Part shown: piece by piece, positions 8,317-15,040 of the stretch
Layout of the letters: every line of letters starts with the position of its first letter
How positions within the stretch are numbered: the first letter of the stretch is position 1
Source of the DNA: Chloroflexota bacterium
Lineage (GTDB): Bacteria; Chloroflexota; Dehalococcoidia; DSTF01; RBG-16-68-14
Reading direction: 5' to 3'
NCBI GenBank assembly: GCA_022562155.1
Contig: JADFPV010000008.1
Coordinates: 1-52,145 of the forward strand
DNA length: 52,145 nucleotides
Notes under the pieces: model-generated
Databases searched by the model: none
What the model was told of the DNA's origin: nothing
What the model saw: only the letters and a program-made list of their open reading frames with translations
Program-made: the position numbers and the translations under genes

Positions 8317-8989
8317 CCATGGCCTCCTCGCGGTCGGGCGAGACCATCTTCAGGTCGAAGACGCGGCCGAATACGGCCGATACGGTGTCCATTACGTCAG
8401 GCATCTGTGGCGCTTTGCCAAGCTCGCGGGCCATCGAGGTTACGGTGATGTCTGGCAGTCCGCACGGCACGATATGCGAGAAGTATTCGAGGTCAGGGTC
8501 GACGTTAAGCGCGAACCCGTGGCTGGTGATGCCGCGCGAGACGCGTACGCCGATCGCGGCGATCTTCGAATCTCCGGCCCAGACGCCGGGCCGCCCATCC
8601 ACGCTCCGGCCCTCGATGCCAGAGTCAGCTAACGTTTCGATCAGCACCTGCTCGAGCGAGCGCACGTACCACCGTGGGCCTTCGTGCCAGCGCTTCAAGT
8701 TGACGATGGGGTAGCCGACCAGCTGCCCGGGGCCGTGGTATGTAATGTCGCCACCGCGGTCCGTTCGCCGGAGAGAGGCTCCCAGCAGCAGCAGGCGCTC
8801 CTCGTCCGCGAGCAGGTGTCCCGTGTCGCCGCGCGCGCCTAGCGTGTAGGTGTGAGGGTGCTCCAGAAGAAACAGGCGTGCCTGACCGTCCGAACGGCAA
8901 TCTTCCACCGCTTGCCGCTGCATGGCTAGCGCTCCGTCGTAGTCGACGAGGCCAGGCTTTTCGACAGTGCAGGTCAGGTTGGCTGTCAT
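8309..8989 (-). CDS. lipB: Octanoyl-ACP:protein octanoyltransferase
   Basis: A 226-residue LipB that transfers octanoate from acyl carrier protein to the lipoyl-domain lysine, the step before LipA. Conserved blocks are present: RGGDITYHGPGQLVGYPIVNL (glycine-rich acyl pocket, from about residue 78; quoted here as the known LipB signature region), the catalytic lysine in GDSKIAAIGVR (Lys142) and the catalytic cysteine in VPCGLPD (Cys176). The ATG is preceded by AGGAG 6 nt upstream. It is the first gene of the operon lipB-lipA-lpd-E1alpha-E1beta-E2. The final codons overlap the lipA start, suggesting coupling. Confidence 0.95.
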   Translation of the reverse strand: MTANLTCTVEKPGLVDYDGALAMQRQAVEDCRSDGQARLFLLEHPHTYTLGARGDTGHLLADEERLLLLGASLRRTDRGGDITYHGPGQLVGYPIVNLKRWHEGPRWYVRSLEQVLIETLADSGIEGRSVDGRPGVWAGDSKIAAIGVRVSRGITSHGFALNVDPDLEYFSHIVPCGLPDITVTSMARELGKAPQMPDVMDTVSAVFGRVFDLKMVSPDREEAMVG

Positions 8990-9048
8990 GCGGGGCTCCT
9001 ACCGTAACATCGGCAGGGAGGCGGCCGAGGCGTCCCTGCCTGAGATCG

Positions 9049-9080
9049 ATCATATCATAGAGCAGGAGCGGCAAACGTAA
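9049..9080 (-). promoter_or_regulatory. Candidate promoter region of the lipB operon
   Basis: Two overlapping minus-strand TATGAT hexamers (9054-9059 and 9049-9054) sit about 60 bp before the lipB ATG, with TTACGT at 9075-9080 as a possible -35 (15 or 20-base spacer, not optimal). It is the only AT-rich patch in the OsmC-lipB gap. Confidence 0.35.
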
Positions 9081-9102
9081 GGGTATTTACGCGAACGTCC
9101 AT

Positions 9103-9540
9103 CTATTCCCCTACGATGATGCTGTCGATGACTGTTGGGCTGCTCTCCAGGGTCCTGTGAACCGGGCATTTCTTCGCGATCTCGAGTAGACGTTCCGTCT
9201 GTTCTTCGGTGAGGTGGCCATGCAGGGAGATATCGCGTCTGATCACGTCCACGCGCCGCGTGCCCTGCTCAGCGCCGGCACTGTCCTCGGAGTGAACGCG
9301 GTCGTGCGTAAGGTGCACGGAGCACTCGGTGACCTCCCAGCCTTTCCGACGCGCGTACATAAGCACCGTCATGGCTGTGCAGGACCCTAGGGCGCCCAGG
9401 AGCAGCTCGTACGGGCTTGGCCCCAGGCCGTCGCCGCCGCCGGCCACGGGCTCGTCGGAAATGAAGGAGTGGCCGTCGGTGGTAACGAGCTGGCTGTAGT
9501 TGTAGTCGGTGAGGTACTGGACGGTGACCTTCTTTTCCAT
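9103..9540 (-). CDS. OsmC/Ohr-family protein (thiol peroxidase-like)
   Basis: A 145-residue OsmC-family protein. The two catalytic cysteines of the family are present, Cys54 in ALGSCTAMTVLMYAR and Cys125 in AKKCPVHRTLES, and the Glu of PYELLLGALGSC is in place. OsmC/Ohr proteins reduce organic hydroperoxides with lipoyl- or thiol-based electrons. The HGHLTEEQTERLLEIAKKCP layout fits the OsmC-like/YhfA branch more than classical Ohr. It is a single gene with a GGGAGG site 6 nt before its ATG, located just upstream of the lipoylation operon; a functional link through lipoylated electron donors is possible but inferred. Confidence 0.9.
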   Translation of the reverse strand: MEKKVTVQYLTDYNYSQLVTTDGHSFISDEPVAGGGDGLGPSPYELLLGALGSCTAMTVLMYARRKGWEVTECSVHLTHDRVHSEDSAGAEQGTRRVDVIRRDISLHGHLTEEQTERLLEIAKKCPVHRTLESSPTVIDSIIVGE

Positions 9541-9650
9541 TGATGCCTCCCTGTTTAGACGCAGAACTGATCGAATCGTATCACGGGCCTATGCGGGCCT
9601 GAACGCGACGGTGATCACTGAGCACGGGAGCTCGACTTCGAAATAGTAGT

Positions 9651-9668
9651 ATGCTACCATCCTAGCAT
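9651..9668. promoter_or_regulatory. Inverted repeat over the start codon of the RHH gene
   Basis: A perfect ATGCTA-N6-TAGCAT inverted repeat whose right arm includes the first two bases of the start codon of the small ribbon-helix-helix gene. A smaller GTAG-TATG-CTAC palindrome overlaps its left arm. Position and symmetry fit an autoregulatory operator, which is common for RHH proteins. No Shine-Dalgarno precedes the gene. Confidence 0.4.
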
Positions 9669-9855
9669 GGCTCCTCAAGGTGAAGAAAAAGACCAGCTCA
9701 GTGCGTTCGGAAAGCAACAGTTCAACATCTATTTACCGCCTGAGCTCGTTCGAGACTTAAAGCACGCCGCTATCGACGACCGCTCCTCGTTGAGTGGCTA
9801 TGTGGAGCGGATTTTTCGCGAGTTTCTCGTTCGGAGGAGGGAGGGGACTTCATGA
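9667..9855 (+). CDS. Small ribbon-helix-helix (CopG/Arc-like) protein
   Basis: A 62-residue protein with the pattern of a ribbon-helix-helix DNA-binding fold: a short beta strand (QQFNIYLPPELVRDLK), a first helix with LVRDLKHAAIDD, then the turn and second helix SSLSGYVERIFREFLVRRR. This resembles CopG/Arc or antitoxin-type regulators. Its TGA overlaps the ATG of the next gene (ATGA). Because the downstream gene encodes a VOC-fold protein, a VOC-type partner or resistance protein controlled by this regulator is possible; no toxin is recognisable. The start is the only ATG in the right place and lies within an inverted repeat. Confidence 0.7.
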   Translation: MAPQGEEKDQLSAFGKQQFNIYLPPELVRDLKHAAIDDRSSLSGYVERIFREFLVRRREGTS

Positions 9856-10199
9856 CCATAAGCATGACTGTCTACGTCTATACACCGGAATTGGCCAAGC
9901 TGCGACAGTTCTATGAAGCAGTGTTCGGCGTTCAACCTGCCGATCACGGAGATTGGCTGCCGTTCGCCCTGGATGGAGGGACGTTCGCTCTCCACGCGTT
10001 GGGAGATGATTCAGCCGGTAGACCGAAGGAGTTCCAGGTAACGATAAACGTCGATGACATCGAAGAGGCTGTTGATCGGTTCGAGGCCCACGGCGGCAGA
10101 ATCTTGCAAGGTGTGGCTGACGAGGCGTTCGGCAAGCGAGCGCTAGTCCAGGATCCAGATGGCCGCCAGCTTGAAATCACGCAGCACGGAGCGTCATAG
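9852..10199 (+). CDS. VOC-superfamily (glyoxalase/bleomycin-resistance-like) protein
   Basis: A 115-residue single VOC domain made of two beta-alpha-beta-beta-beta modules. The first module covers VYVYTPELAKLRQFYEAVFGV and the second covers VTINVDDIEEAVDRFEAHGGRIL to VQDPDGRQLEITQ, ending with the usual metal-site glutamate in LEIT. Members bind a metal or sequester small molecules; the substrate is not predictable here. The gene overlaps the RHH gene by 4 bp and so is probably translationally coupled. A second VOC gene follows 29 bp downstream. The two proteins are only distantly similar and so are not a recent duplication. Confidence 0.88.
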   Translation: MTISMTVYVYTPELAKLRQFYEAVFGVQPADHGDWLPFALDGGTFALHALGDDSAGRPKEFQVTINVDDIEEAVDRFEAHGGRILQGVADEAFGKRALVQDPDGRQLEITQHGAS

Positions 10200-10228
10200 C
10201 CAGGATTAGTCTGTACAGGAGAGCGCCC

Positions 10229-10597
10229 ATGGCCAAGATCACAGGACTCAATTCGGCGTCGATATTCGTGGAGGACGCTGCCGGGACCGTCGACTTCTAC
10301 GTCAGTAAGCTCGGTTTCACAGCGGAGGAGCAGTCAGAACGGGCGACGATGCTACAGGCCGGCGACTTTCGTCTCTTAGTACACGTCGGCGGCCCGCCGT
10401 CGGCGCCACCCGACCTCGCGATGCACCATCACCTCTGGGTAGACGGCGTTGATGAAATGTATAAGCAGCTCCACGATGCTGGTGTCGACGTCGACGCGCC
10501 GGAAGACCGGCCCTGGGGCCTACGCACGTTTCACGTAAAAGACCCTAACGGCTATGAGTGGGAGCTTGTCGAGGAGATTAAGGAAGTAGCGAACTAG
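10229..10597 (+). CDS. VOC-superfamily protein
   Basis: A 122-residue VOC-fold protein. The N-terminal module shows SIFVEDAAGTVDFYVSKLGF, the centre a histidine-rich strand (DLAMHHHLWVDGVDEMYKQL) and the C terminus VKDPNGYEWELVEE, the typical DPxGxxxEL ending with a metal-ligand Glu. Substrate unknown; glyoxalase-like or ring-cleaving dioxygenase-like activities are both seen in this fold. It follows the previous VOC gene by 29 bp. Its TAG lies in a CTAG tetranucleotide that also supplies the stop of the convergent KARI-like gene. Confidence 0.88.
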   Translation: MAKITGLNSASIFVEDAAGTVDFYVSKLGFTAEEQSERATMLQAGDFRLLVHVGGPPSAPPDLAMHHHLWVDGVDEMYKQLHDAGVDVDAPEDRPWGLRTFHVKDPNGYEWELVEEIKEVAN

Positions 10598-11637
10598 CTG
10601 CGCGACTGCGCTTCGCGCACCAACTCCTTGATGCGCTTCTCGATCGGTGTGAACGGGTTGGCCTGGCCGGCCAGGTCACGCAGCTTTTCGAAGTTCTTCG
10701 CCCCAGAAGCCTGTTCCTCGGCCCACTGCTTGGCGAACGTGCCGTCCTTTACTTCTTGCAATACTTTTTGTAGATGCTGGCGGATCGGCTCGCGGTCGAG
10801 GGCCAGACTGCGCATCATGCCGCCGTACTGGCTGGTGCGCGAGTGCAGCTTCGACTGCTCATAGAAGCCCAGGTCGGCCATCGCGTGGAACGTTTCCGCG
10901 ACCTCTCCTGAGAGGTAGAGGTCGAGCGCCATCGCCTCGGCCGGAATGCCGGCCTCGATGCCGACTTCCAGCATCGTGTAGAACGTCATTCCCAGCAGGG
11001 AACCGAACCCCTGTTCGTGGTAGAGATCGAGGATCGTCTCGTCCTTCGCCGACAGTTCGAACGCGCCGCCTGGAGGCGCCAGCGTGCCGATGCCGGCGGC
11101 CAGGGCCAGCAGCGTCTGCCACGCCGCCCCGCTCGCGTCCTGCTCGACGGAGATGTAGCTGTAGAAGCCTTGGCCCTTCTCGTACAACGCCCGCACCTGC
11201 CGCCCGATCATGCGGGGCGCCAGCAGCGCGATGTCGATGCTGTCCGGCGGTGTGATGCCTTCGTACGTGAGGTTGTATCCCGAAGCGAGAACGATCAGGT
11301 CGTGCCGCTCCAGATGAGGCTCGATCTGTTCGATGAACACACCGGGCAGGACTTCGTCCGGGACCAGCAGGAATAGGATGTCTGCCGGCTGGGCCGCTGC
11401 GGCCACCGTCTGGACCACGAAGCCGTCAGCTTCAGCTTGCTGCCAGGTCTCGTCTCGTTCCGTCCCGACGGTGATCTCGCAGTTGACAGGAGATGAGGAA
11501 AGGCTGTCGCGGAGGTTCAGCGCTTGCGCGCGGCCTTGGTTTCCATAGCCGATGAACGTGATCGTATGGCCGTCGAGCTGTTTGGTGTTGCCGTCGGCGG
11601 CGCCGAACGCCCGGAACGCAGCTGTGGTTTCGCTCAT
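10594..11637 (-). CDS. Divergent ketol-acid reductoisomerase-like protein
   Basis: A 347-residue IlvC-family protein with a Rossmann domain (FIGYGNQGRAQALNLRDS, residues 29-46) and the helical C-terminal domain. The magnesium motif DxxxE is retained (ILDLYHEQ, Asp204/Glu208). Key segments of true KARI are altered: APKGPGH reads APRMIGR (140-146), and the FECLHE glutamates read LDLYLSGE. I infer a paralog with a different or lost activity. No other isoleucine-valine gene is nearby. The start is the ATG at 11637, overlapping the TGA of the DUF3090 gene (ATGA); an open upstream extension is discarded as it lies inside that gene. Confidence 0.85.
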   Translation of the reverse strand: MSETTAAFRAFGAADGNTKQLDGHTITFIGYGNQGRAQALNLRDSLSSSPVNCEITVGTERDETWQQAEADGFVVQTVAAAAQPADILFLLVPDEVLPGVFIEQIEPHLERHDLIVLASGYNLTYEGITPPDSIDIALLAPRMIGRQVRALYEKGQGFYSYISVEQDASGAAWQTLLALAAGIGTLAPPGGAFELSAKDETILDLYHEQGFGSLLGMTFYTMLEVGIEAGIPAEAMALDLYLSGEVAETFHAMADLGFYEQSKLHSRTSQYGGMMRSLALDREPIRQHLQKVLQEVKDGTFAKQWAEEQASGAKNFEKLRDLAGQANPFTPIEKRIKELVREAQSRS

Positions 11638-12158
11638 CCTAGGGAGACGAAGCGCTCGGAATGGCCGTTGCGCCGCAGGCACTTGTGGCCGGACGCGTCA
11701 ATCGGCCCGCCACAGAGCACGCACACCGGGCGACCGGCGCTCACAATCTCTTCAGCGCGCTCCGCAAACGTGCGAGACTGCGCGCGTGTAACTTGGCAGG
11801 AGAACGTTGGCGACGCTTCGCTGTCATCCTCTGCGACGTCCATATCGTAAGCAAAGATCGAGACGGCGGTACCCGCTTCGTCGTGGCCGATGCCCAAGCG
11901 GCTCAGCTTGAAATCGACGTCGGCTTCAGCTGGGAACGCGCCGGTATTCAGAAACGGCTCAGGTTCTAGGGGCTCCTCAATGTCTTTCGTCTGTTCGAGG
12001 AGCCGTCGCAGAGCTAGGGAAAGCGCCGCTAGCTGTTCCTTCTCCATCCACAGCGACGCCGTTTTGGGTCCGGCCACCACTCGAACGCGAAACTGCCGAT
12101 CGCCCGGCTCGCCAATCGCTTCCGGCTCTAGGCTATCCACACGGCCGAACTCCCACAT
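11634..12158 (-). CDS. DUF3090 family protein
   Basis: A 174-residue protein matching the DUF3090 family known from Actinobacteria and Chloroflexi: an N-terminal MWEFGRVDSLEPEAIGEPG block, a central FRVRVVAGPKTASLWMEKEQ block and a C-terminal putative zinc site CVLCGGPIDASGHKCLRRNGH (quoted segment is the last 26 residues minus the tail; ligands Cys-Cys-His-Cys). The function of the family is unknown; in other genomes it often sits near histidine phosphatases and SCO1664-like proteins. Here it is coupled by a 4-bp overlap to the KARI-like gene. TACAAT lies 9 nt upstream of the ATG, implying a very short leader. Confidence 0.88.
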   Translation of the reverse strand: MWEFGRVDSLEPEAIGEPGDRQFRVRVVAGPKTASLWMEKEQLAALSLALRRLLEQTKDIEEPLEPEPFLNTGAFPAEADVDFKLSRLGIGHDEAGTAVSIFAYDMDVAEDDSEASPTFSCQVTRAQSRTFAERAEEIVSAGRPVCVLCGGPIDASGHKCLRRNGHSERFVSLG

Positions 12159-12202
12159 AGCCGCTGTATTGTACGACGGCCCGTTTTAGGGGGCCAGTAG
12201 CG

Positions 12203-12673
12203 GTGACCGAAGCGGGCGAAGCGACTATCATGGGTGCGATGAGGACTCGAGTGGAGATCTCTGCGGGCGGCGTCGTCTATCGCGACGCCAAAGACGGACC
12301 TGAGGTCTGCCTGATCCAAACACAGGGCGGAGAGGCATGGCAGCTCCCGAAGGGCATCGTTGAACGCGGCGAAGAGACCGTCGAAGCCGCAATGCGAGAG
12401 GTCTCAGAAGAAACCGGCCTCTCGAGTGAGCTACAACAGAACCTAGATCGCATCGAATACTGGTATGTTTGGAACTATGATGAAGCCGGACCAGTGCGTG
12501 TGCACAAGTGGGTCTACTTCTATCTCCTTCGCTACACGGGTGGTGAAACGAAAGACCACGATCACGAGGTCGACGATGCCCGCTGGTTTCCGATCACAGA
12601 GGCCCAGCAGCTTCTCTCGTTCGAGAGCGAGCAGCATGTGCTGCGAATGGCCGGCGAGGCCCTCGCTCGCTAA
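12203..12673 (+). CDS. Nudix hydrolase
   Basis: A Nudix phosphohydrolase of up to 156 residues. The 23-residue Nudix box is complete: GIVERGEETVEAAMREVSEE followed by TGL, with all catalytic Glu residues. Layout (VEISAGGVVYRDAKDGPEVCLIQ, WQLPKG, YFYLLRYTGG) resembles Ap4A/diadenosine polyphosphate hydrolases and MutT-like housecleaning enzymes. The GTG at 12203 has AGGGGG 9 nt upstream; ATG codons at 12230 and 12239 are equally close to the domain, so the true start may be later. Divergent from DUF3090 with only 44 bp between. Confidence 0.9.
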   Translation: MTEAGEATIMGAMRTRVEISAGGVVYRDAKDGPEVCLIQTQGGEAWQLPKGIVERGEETVEAAMREVSEETGLSSELQQNLDRIEYWYVWNYDEAGPVRVHKWVYFYLLRYTGGETKDHDHEVDDARWFPITEAQQLLSFESEQHVLRMAGEALAR

Positions 12674-12675
12674 CC

Positions 12676-13065
12676 CTAGTCTGTCGGGTCGTCTCCAGGG
12701 TCGTCCGGCAGGAGGTAGCGGTCGCCGCCCTCCACGGCCGCTTTCAAGTTTGATAAGCCGACGACAAGCACCATCTCGTAGTTGACGTCCGAGCGGCCCA
12801 TCGTGATCATCCGGAAGATCGCGTAGCGAAGGCCTTCGGGCTGCATTGTCGCGATGACTTCCGTGTGGTCATCTCTTGGGATGAGGCGGTACGTGATTTG
12901 CGCCTCGATGCCGTCTTGGAACGTCACCCGCAGTGCCAGAAATTCATTGATGATCGATTGCTCGACCTCGTAGATGCTCTCATCCGCGAGGTTGAACTCG
13001 CTGACCAGGGCGTCCCAAACCTTGGGCGGCGCAGCGTTGATAGCGAACGCCTTCTCTATCGCCAT
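12676..13065 (-). CDS. SRPBCC-fold (START-like) protein
   Basis: A 129-residue protein with the outline of a SRPBCC/polyketide-cyclase fold: N-terminal strand KAFAINAAPPKVWDAL, a central curved sheet (ALRVTFQDGIEAQITYRLIP, TEVIATMQPEG) and a long C-terminal helix (VLVVGLSNLKAAVEGGDRYL). Such domains bind hydrophobic ligands; no ligand can be predicted. It is convergent with the Nudix gene, 2 bp between the stops. TATACT lies 6 nt before the ATG with no Shine-Dalgarno, a leaderless candidate. Confidence 0.8.
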   Translation of the reverse strand: MAIEKAFAINAAPPKVWDALVSEFNLADESIYEVEQSIINEFLALRVTFQDGIEAQITYRLIPRDDHTEVIATMQPEGLRYAIFRMITMGRSDVNYEMVLVVGLSNLKAAVEGGDRYLLPDDPGDDPTD

Positions 13066-13198
13066 GGATATAGTATAGCTCTCGGATCGGAGGGAGCTTC
13101 GCTAGTGGGCTGTGTGGTCGCTGGCGTGGCTGGAGTCATCGCGACCTGGGCTTCGGTCGGGCCTGCGGAGCACGTATCGCACTCCGCCGGCCCGGTGC

Positions 13199-13229
13199 GC
13201 CGGCCACACAAATTTGTGCCGGCCACACA
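13199..13229. repeat. 12-bp direct repeat around a palindrome
   Basis: GCCGGCCACACA occurs at 13199-13210 and again at 13218-13229. The perfect 12-bp palindrome CACAAATTTGTG (13207-13218) lies between and overlaps both. The 13066-13268 gap otherwise holds no gene I can support. Confidence 0.5.
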
Positions 13230-13238
13230 GGTCCCACA

Positions 13239-13259
13239 GCAGCGTCAACTAGACGCTGC
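13239..13259 (-). terminator. Hairpin after the DUF4349 gene
   Basis: GCAGCGTC-AACTA-GACGCTGC, an 8-bp perfect stem located 9 bp past the DUF4349 stop codon on the minus strand. There is no T-tract, so termination is only a positional guess. Confidence 0.35.
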
Positions 13260-13268
13260 GTAGACCCA

Positions 13269-14309
13269 TCACGAAGCTGGGCTACCGGCCGTGACCCTCG
13301 GCCTGCGATTAGCCCACCAGCGGGCGCCGATGGCGAGCGCCACCAGCGGCGGGACCAACCACCACGAGAACGCAACGACTACGACGGCCGCGATTGCGAT
13401 ACCACTCAGCGCCGTGAGCGACGTCTGCCAGGCGTTCTCGAAGGCTTCCGCGGGCGTCAGGCTCCCACCATCTGAAGATGACTCCACGACGAGCGCGGCC
13501 GGGCTGAGGTGTGCGGTGATCGTCGCGAGTTCTGTCAGGTTGTCCAGCAGGTTGATGCGGCCAATGACTTGTTCAATCTGACCGCGTACCACGTCGAGCC
13601 GGTCTTGGACGACCAGGATTTCGTTTATCGTCTCAGCCCGCGCGAGCAGTTCCAGGTAGCGCTGCTCCGTTGCGTTCAGCGTCCGCAGGCGGGCTTGGAG
13701 GTCTGTGTACTCCTCCGTGATATCGTTAGCGTCGGAGCCTTCCTGGCTGACGGTTCCCATCCCCCGGATGTCGGCGAGCACGCTCTGGTACTGCGTCCCG
13801 GGAACGCGGATTGTCACGTCCGCGAACTGCTTGTCGTCGATGTTTGAGAACGACGAGCTTGCGACGAAGCCGCCGGCTGTTTCGGCGATCCTGATAATGT
13901 CCTGGAAGCTGCGGCTGACGCCGTTTTCGCCCTCGATCTCGAGATCGATCGATGTGCTCTGGATGATCTTGCGGTCGAGGATTCCGCCGAGCTGCGGATT
14001 GACCGGCGGAGCGCCATCATCAACTCCGAGCGCGGGCTGGCCCGGCGGGGCTGCTGCGCCAAACTCGCCATCTTCGTTAGCGAAGTCGGAGAGCAGAACG
14101 CTGCCGCGTGCGGCGTCCTCTGAGTAACCAGATTGCCCGCCGTCATCCAAGGCCAGCTGTTCTGCAATACCTTCGGCTTGAGGTGCGATATTTCCGGCGC
14201 TAGTATCACCGTCGCCGCCGTCGTCTCCACCGGGAAGGGGGCTGCTGCATGCCATCGCCAGCATCACCAGGGCCCCAAGCGCGCCTAGCAGGATCAGTCG
14301 AACTCTCAT
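13269..14309 (-). CDS. DUF4349 lipoprotein
   Basis: A 346-residue exported lipoprotein. The signal peptide ends in a lipobox LAMAC (Cys21), followed by an acidic, glycine-rich linker. The DUF4349 domain runs from about IIQSTSIDLEIEG through GGFVASSSFSN and VTIRVPGTQYQSVLADI to a heptad-like segment (DLQARLRTLNATEQRYLELL, QDRLDVVRGQIEQVIGRI). One C-terminal transmembrane segment (about ALSGIAIAAVVVVAFSWW) follows. The domain's function is unknown; in many genomes it is found beside ECF sigma/anti-sigma genes, and here it is divergent from such a pair, suggesting an envelope-stress role (inference). Confidence 0.88.
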   Translation of the reverse strand: MRVRLILLGALGALVMLAMACSSPLPGGDDGGDGDTSAGNIAPQAEGIAEQLALDDGGQSGYSEDAARGSVLLSDFANEDGEFGAAAPPGQPALGVDDGAPPVNPQLGGILDRKIIQSTSIDLEIEGENGVSRSFQDIIRIAETAGGFVASSSFSNIDDKQFADVTIRVPGTQYQSVLADIRGMGTVSQEGSDANDITEEYTDLQARLRTLNATEQRYLELLARAETINEILVVQDRLDVVRGQIEQVIGRINLLDNLTELATITAHLSPAALVVESSSDGGSLTPAEAFENAWQTSLTALSGIAIAAVVVVAFSWWLVPPLVALAIGARWWANRRPRVTAGSPAS

Positions 14310-14402
14310 TATTGTCTGCCTCCTCGGATTCGCGTTGCTGGTTAGACGTTGGCGGGCCTGCTTTTGTTCCCGCGTATCTGTGATGCCCTGCTAGAATGGC
14401 CC

Positions 14403-15020
14403 GTGTCCGGTCAGCCGGCAGAGGAAGACCACGAACTCGTAGAGCGTGTGCGCCAGGGCAACCTGGATGCCTTCAACACGCTCGTCCTCGCCTATCAAGA
14501 GCGCATCTACAACCTCTGCCTGCGCATGCTCGGCTCGCCGCCGGCGGCGGAGGACGCGACGCAGGAGGCCTTTATCGCTGCCTACAAGAACGTGAGCAAG
14601 CTCCGCGGCGCCAACGTGCGTTCCTGGCTGTTTCGGATCGCGTCGAATCTGTGCATCGATGAGCTGCGTCGCCGGCAACGAAGGCCGCTCGTGTCGCTTG
14701 ACGCGCCTACACCTGACGAGGACGCGCAGCCAATGGACGTTCCCGACGCGGAGCCGGGGCCGGAGGCGTGGGCATTGCGTGGCGAGCTGCATGAGGCGCT
14801 TCAGGCAGAGCTGATGCGGTTGCCGCACGACCAGCGCCTGGCCGTGACCCTCTGCGATATGGAAGGGCTACAGTACGAGGAGATAGCCGAGGCGATGGGT
14901 AGTTCTGTTGGTACTGTGAAATCACGCATCAGCCGTGGGAGGGCGCGGCTTCGGACACGAATACGAGAGCAACCGGAACTCTTTGGGCACCTGCTTCGTC
15001 CTATAGAGGAAGGTGGCTAG
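14403..15020 (+). CDS. ECF (sigma-70 group 4) RNA polymerase sigma factor
   Basis: A 205-residue extracytoplasmic-function sigma factor. Region 2 (about residues 24-92) includes FNTLVLAYQERIYNLCLRML, EDATQEAFIAAYKN and WLFRIASNLCIDELRR. Region 4 (about 145-195) includes LPHDQRLAVTLCDMEGLQYE and the DNA-recognition helix IAEAMGSSVGTVKSRISRGR. I use the GTG at 14403; a TTG 54 bp upstream is possible, but the extra residues are not family-like. TAGAAT ends 5 nt before the GTG and there is no Shine-Dalgarno, so the message may be leaderless. The next gene is its probable membrane anti-sigma factor. Confidence 0.93.
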   Translation: MSGQPAEEDHELVERVRQGNLDAFNTLVLAYQERIYNLCLRMLGSPPAAEDATQEAFIAAYKNVSKLRGANVRSWLFRIASNLCIDELRRRQRRPLVSLDAPTPDEDAQPMDVPDAEPGPEAWALRGELHEALQAELMRLPHDQRLAVTLCDMEGLQYEEIAEAMGSSVGTVKSRISRGRARLRTRIREQPELFGHLLRPIEEGG

Positions 15021-15040
15021 GACTATGAAAGGGGTTGCAC

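Noticed and set aside
13066-13268. Plus-strand open frame through the gap next to the SRPBCC gene
   Set aside because: It begins inside the SRPBCC gene on the other strand, lacks a ribosome site and has no recognisable motif.
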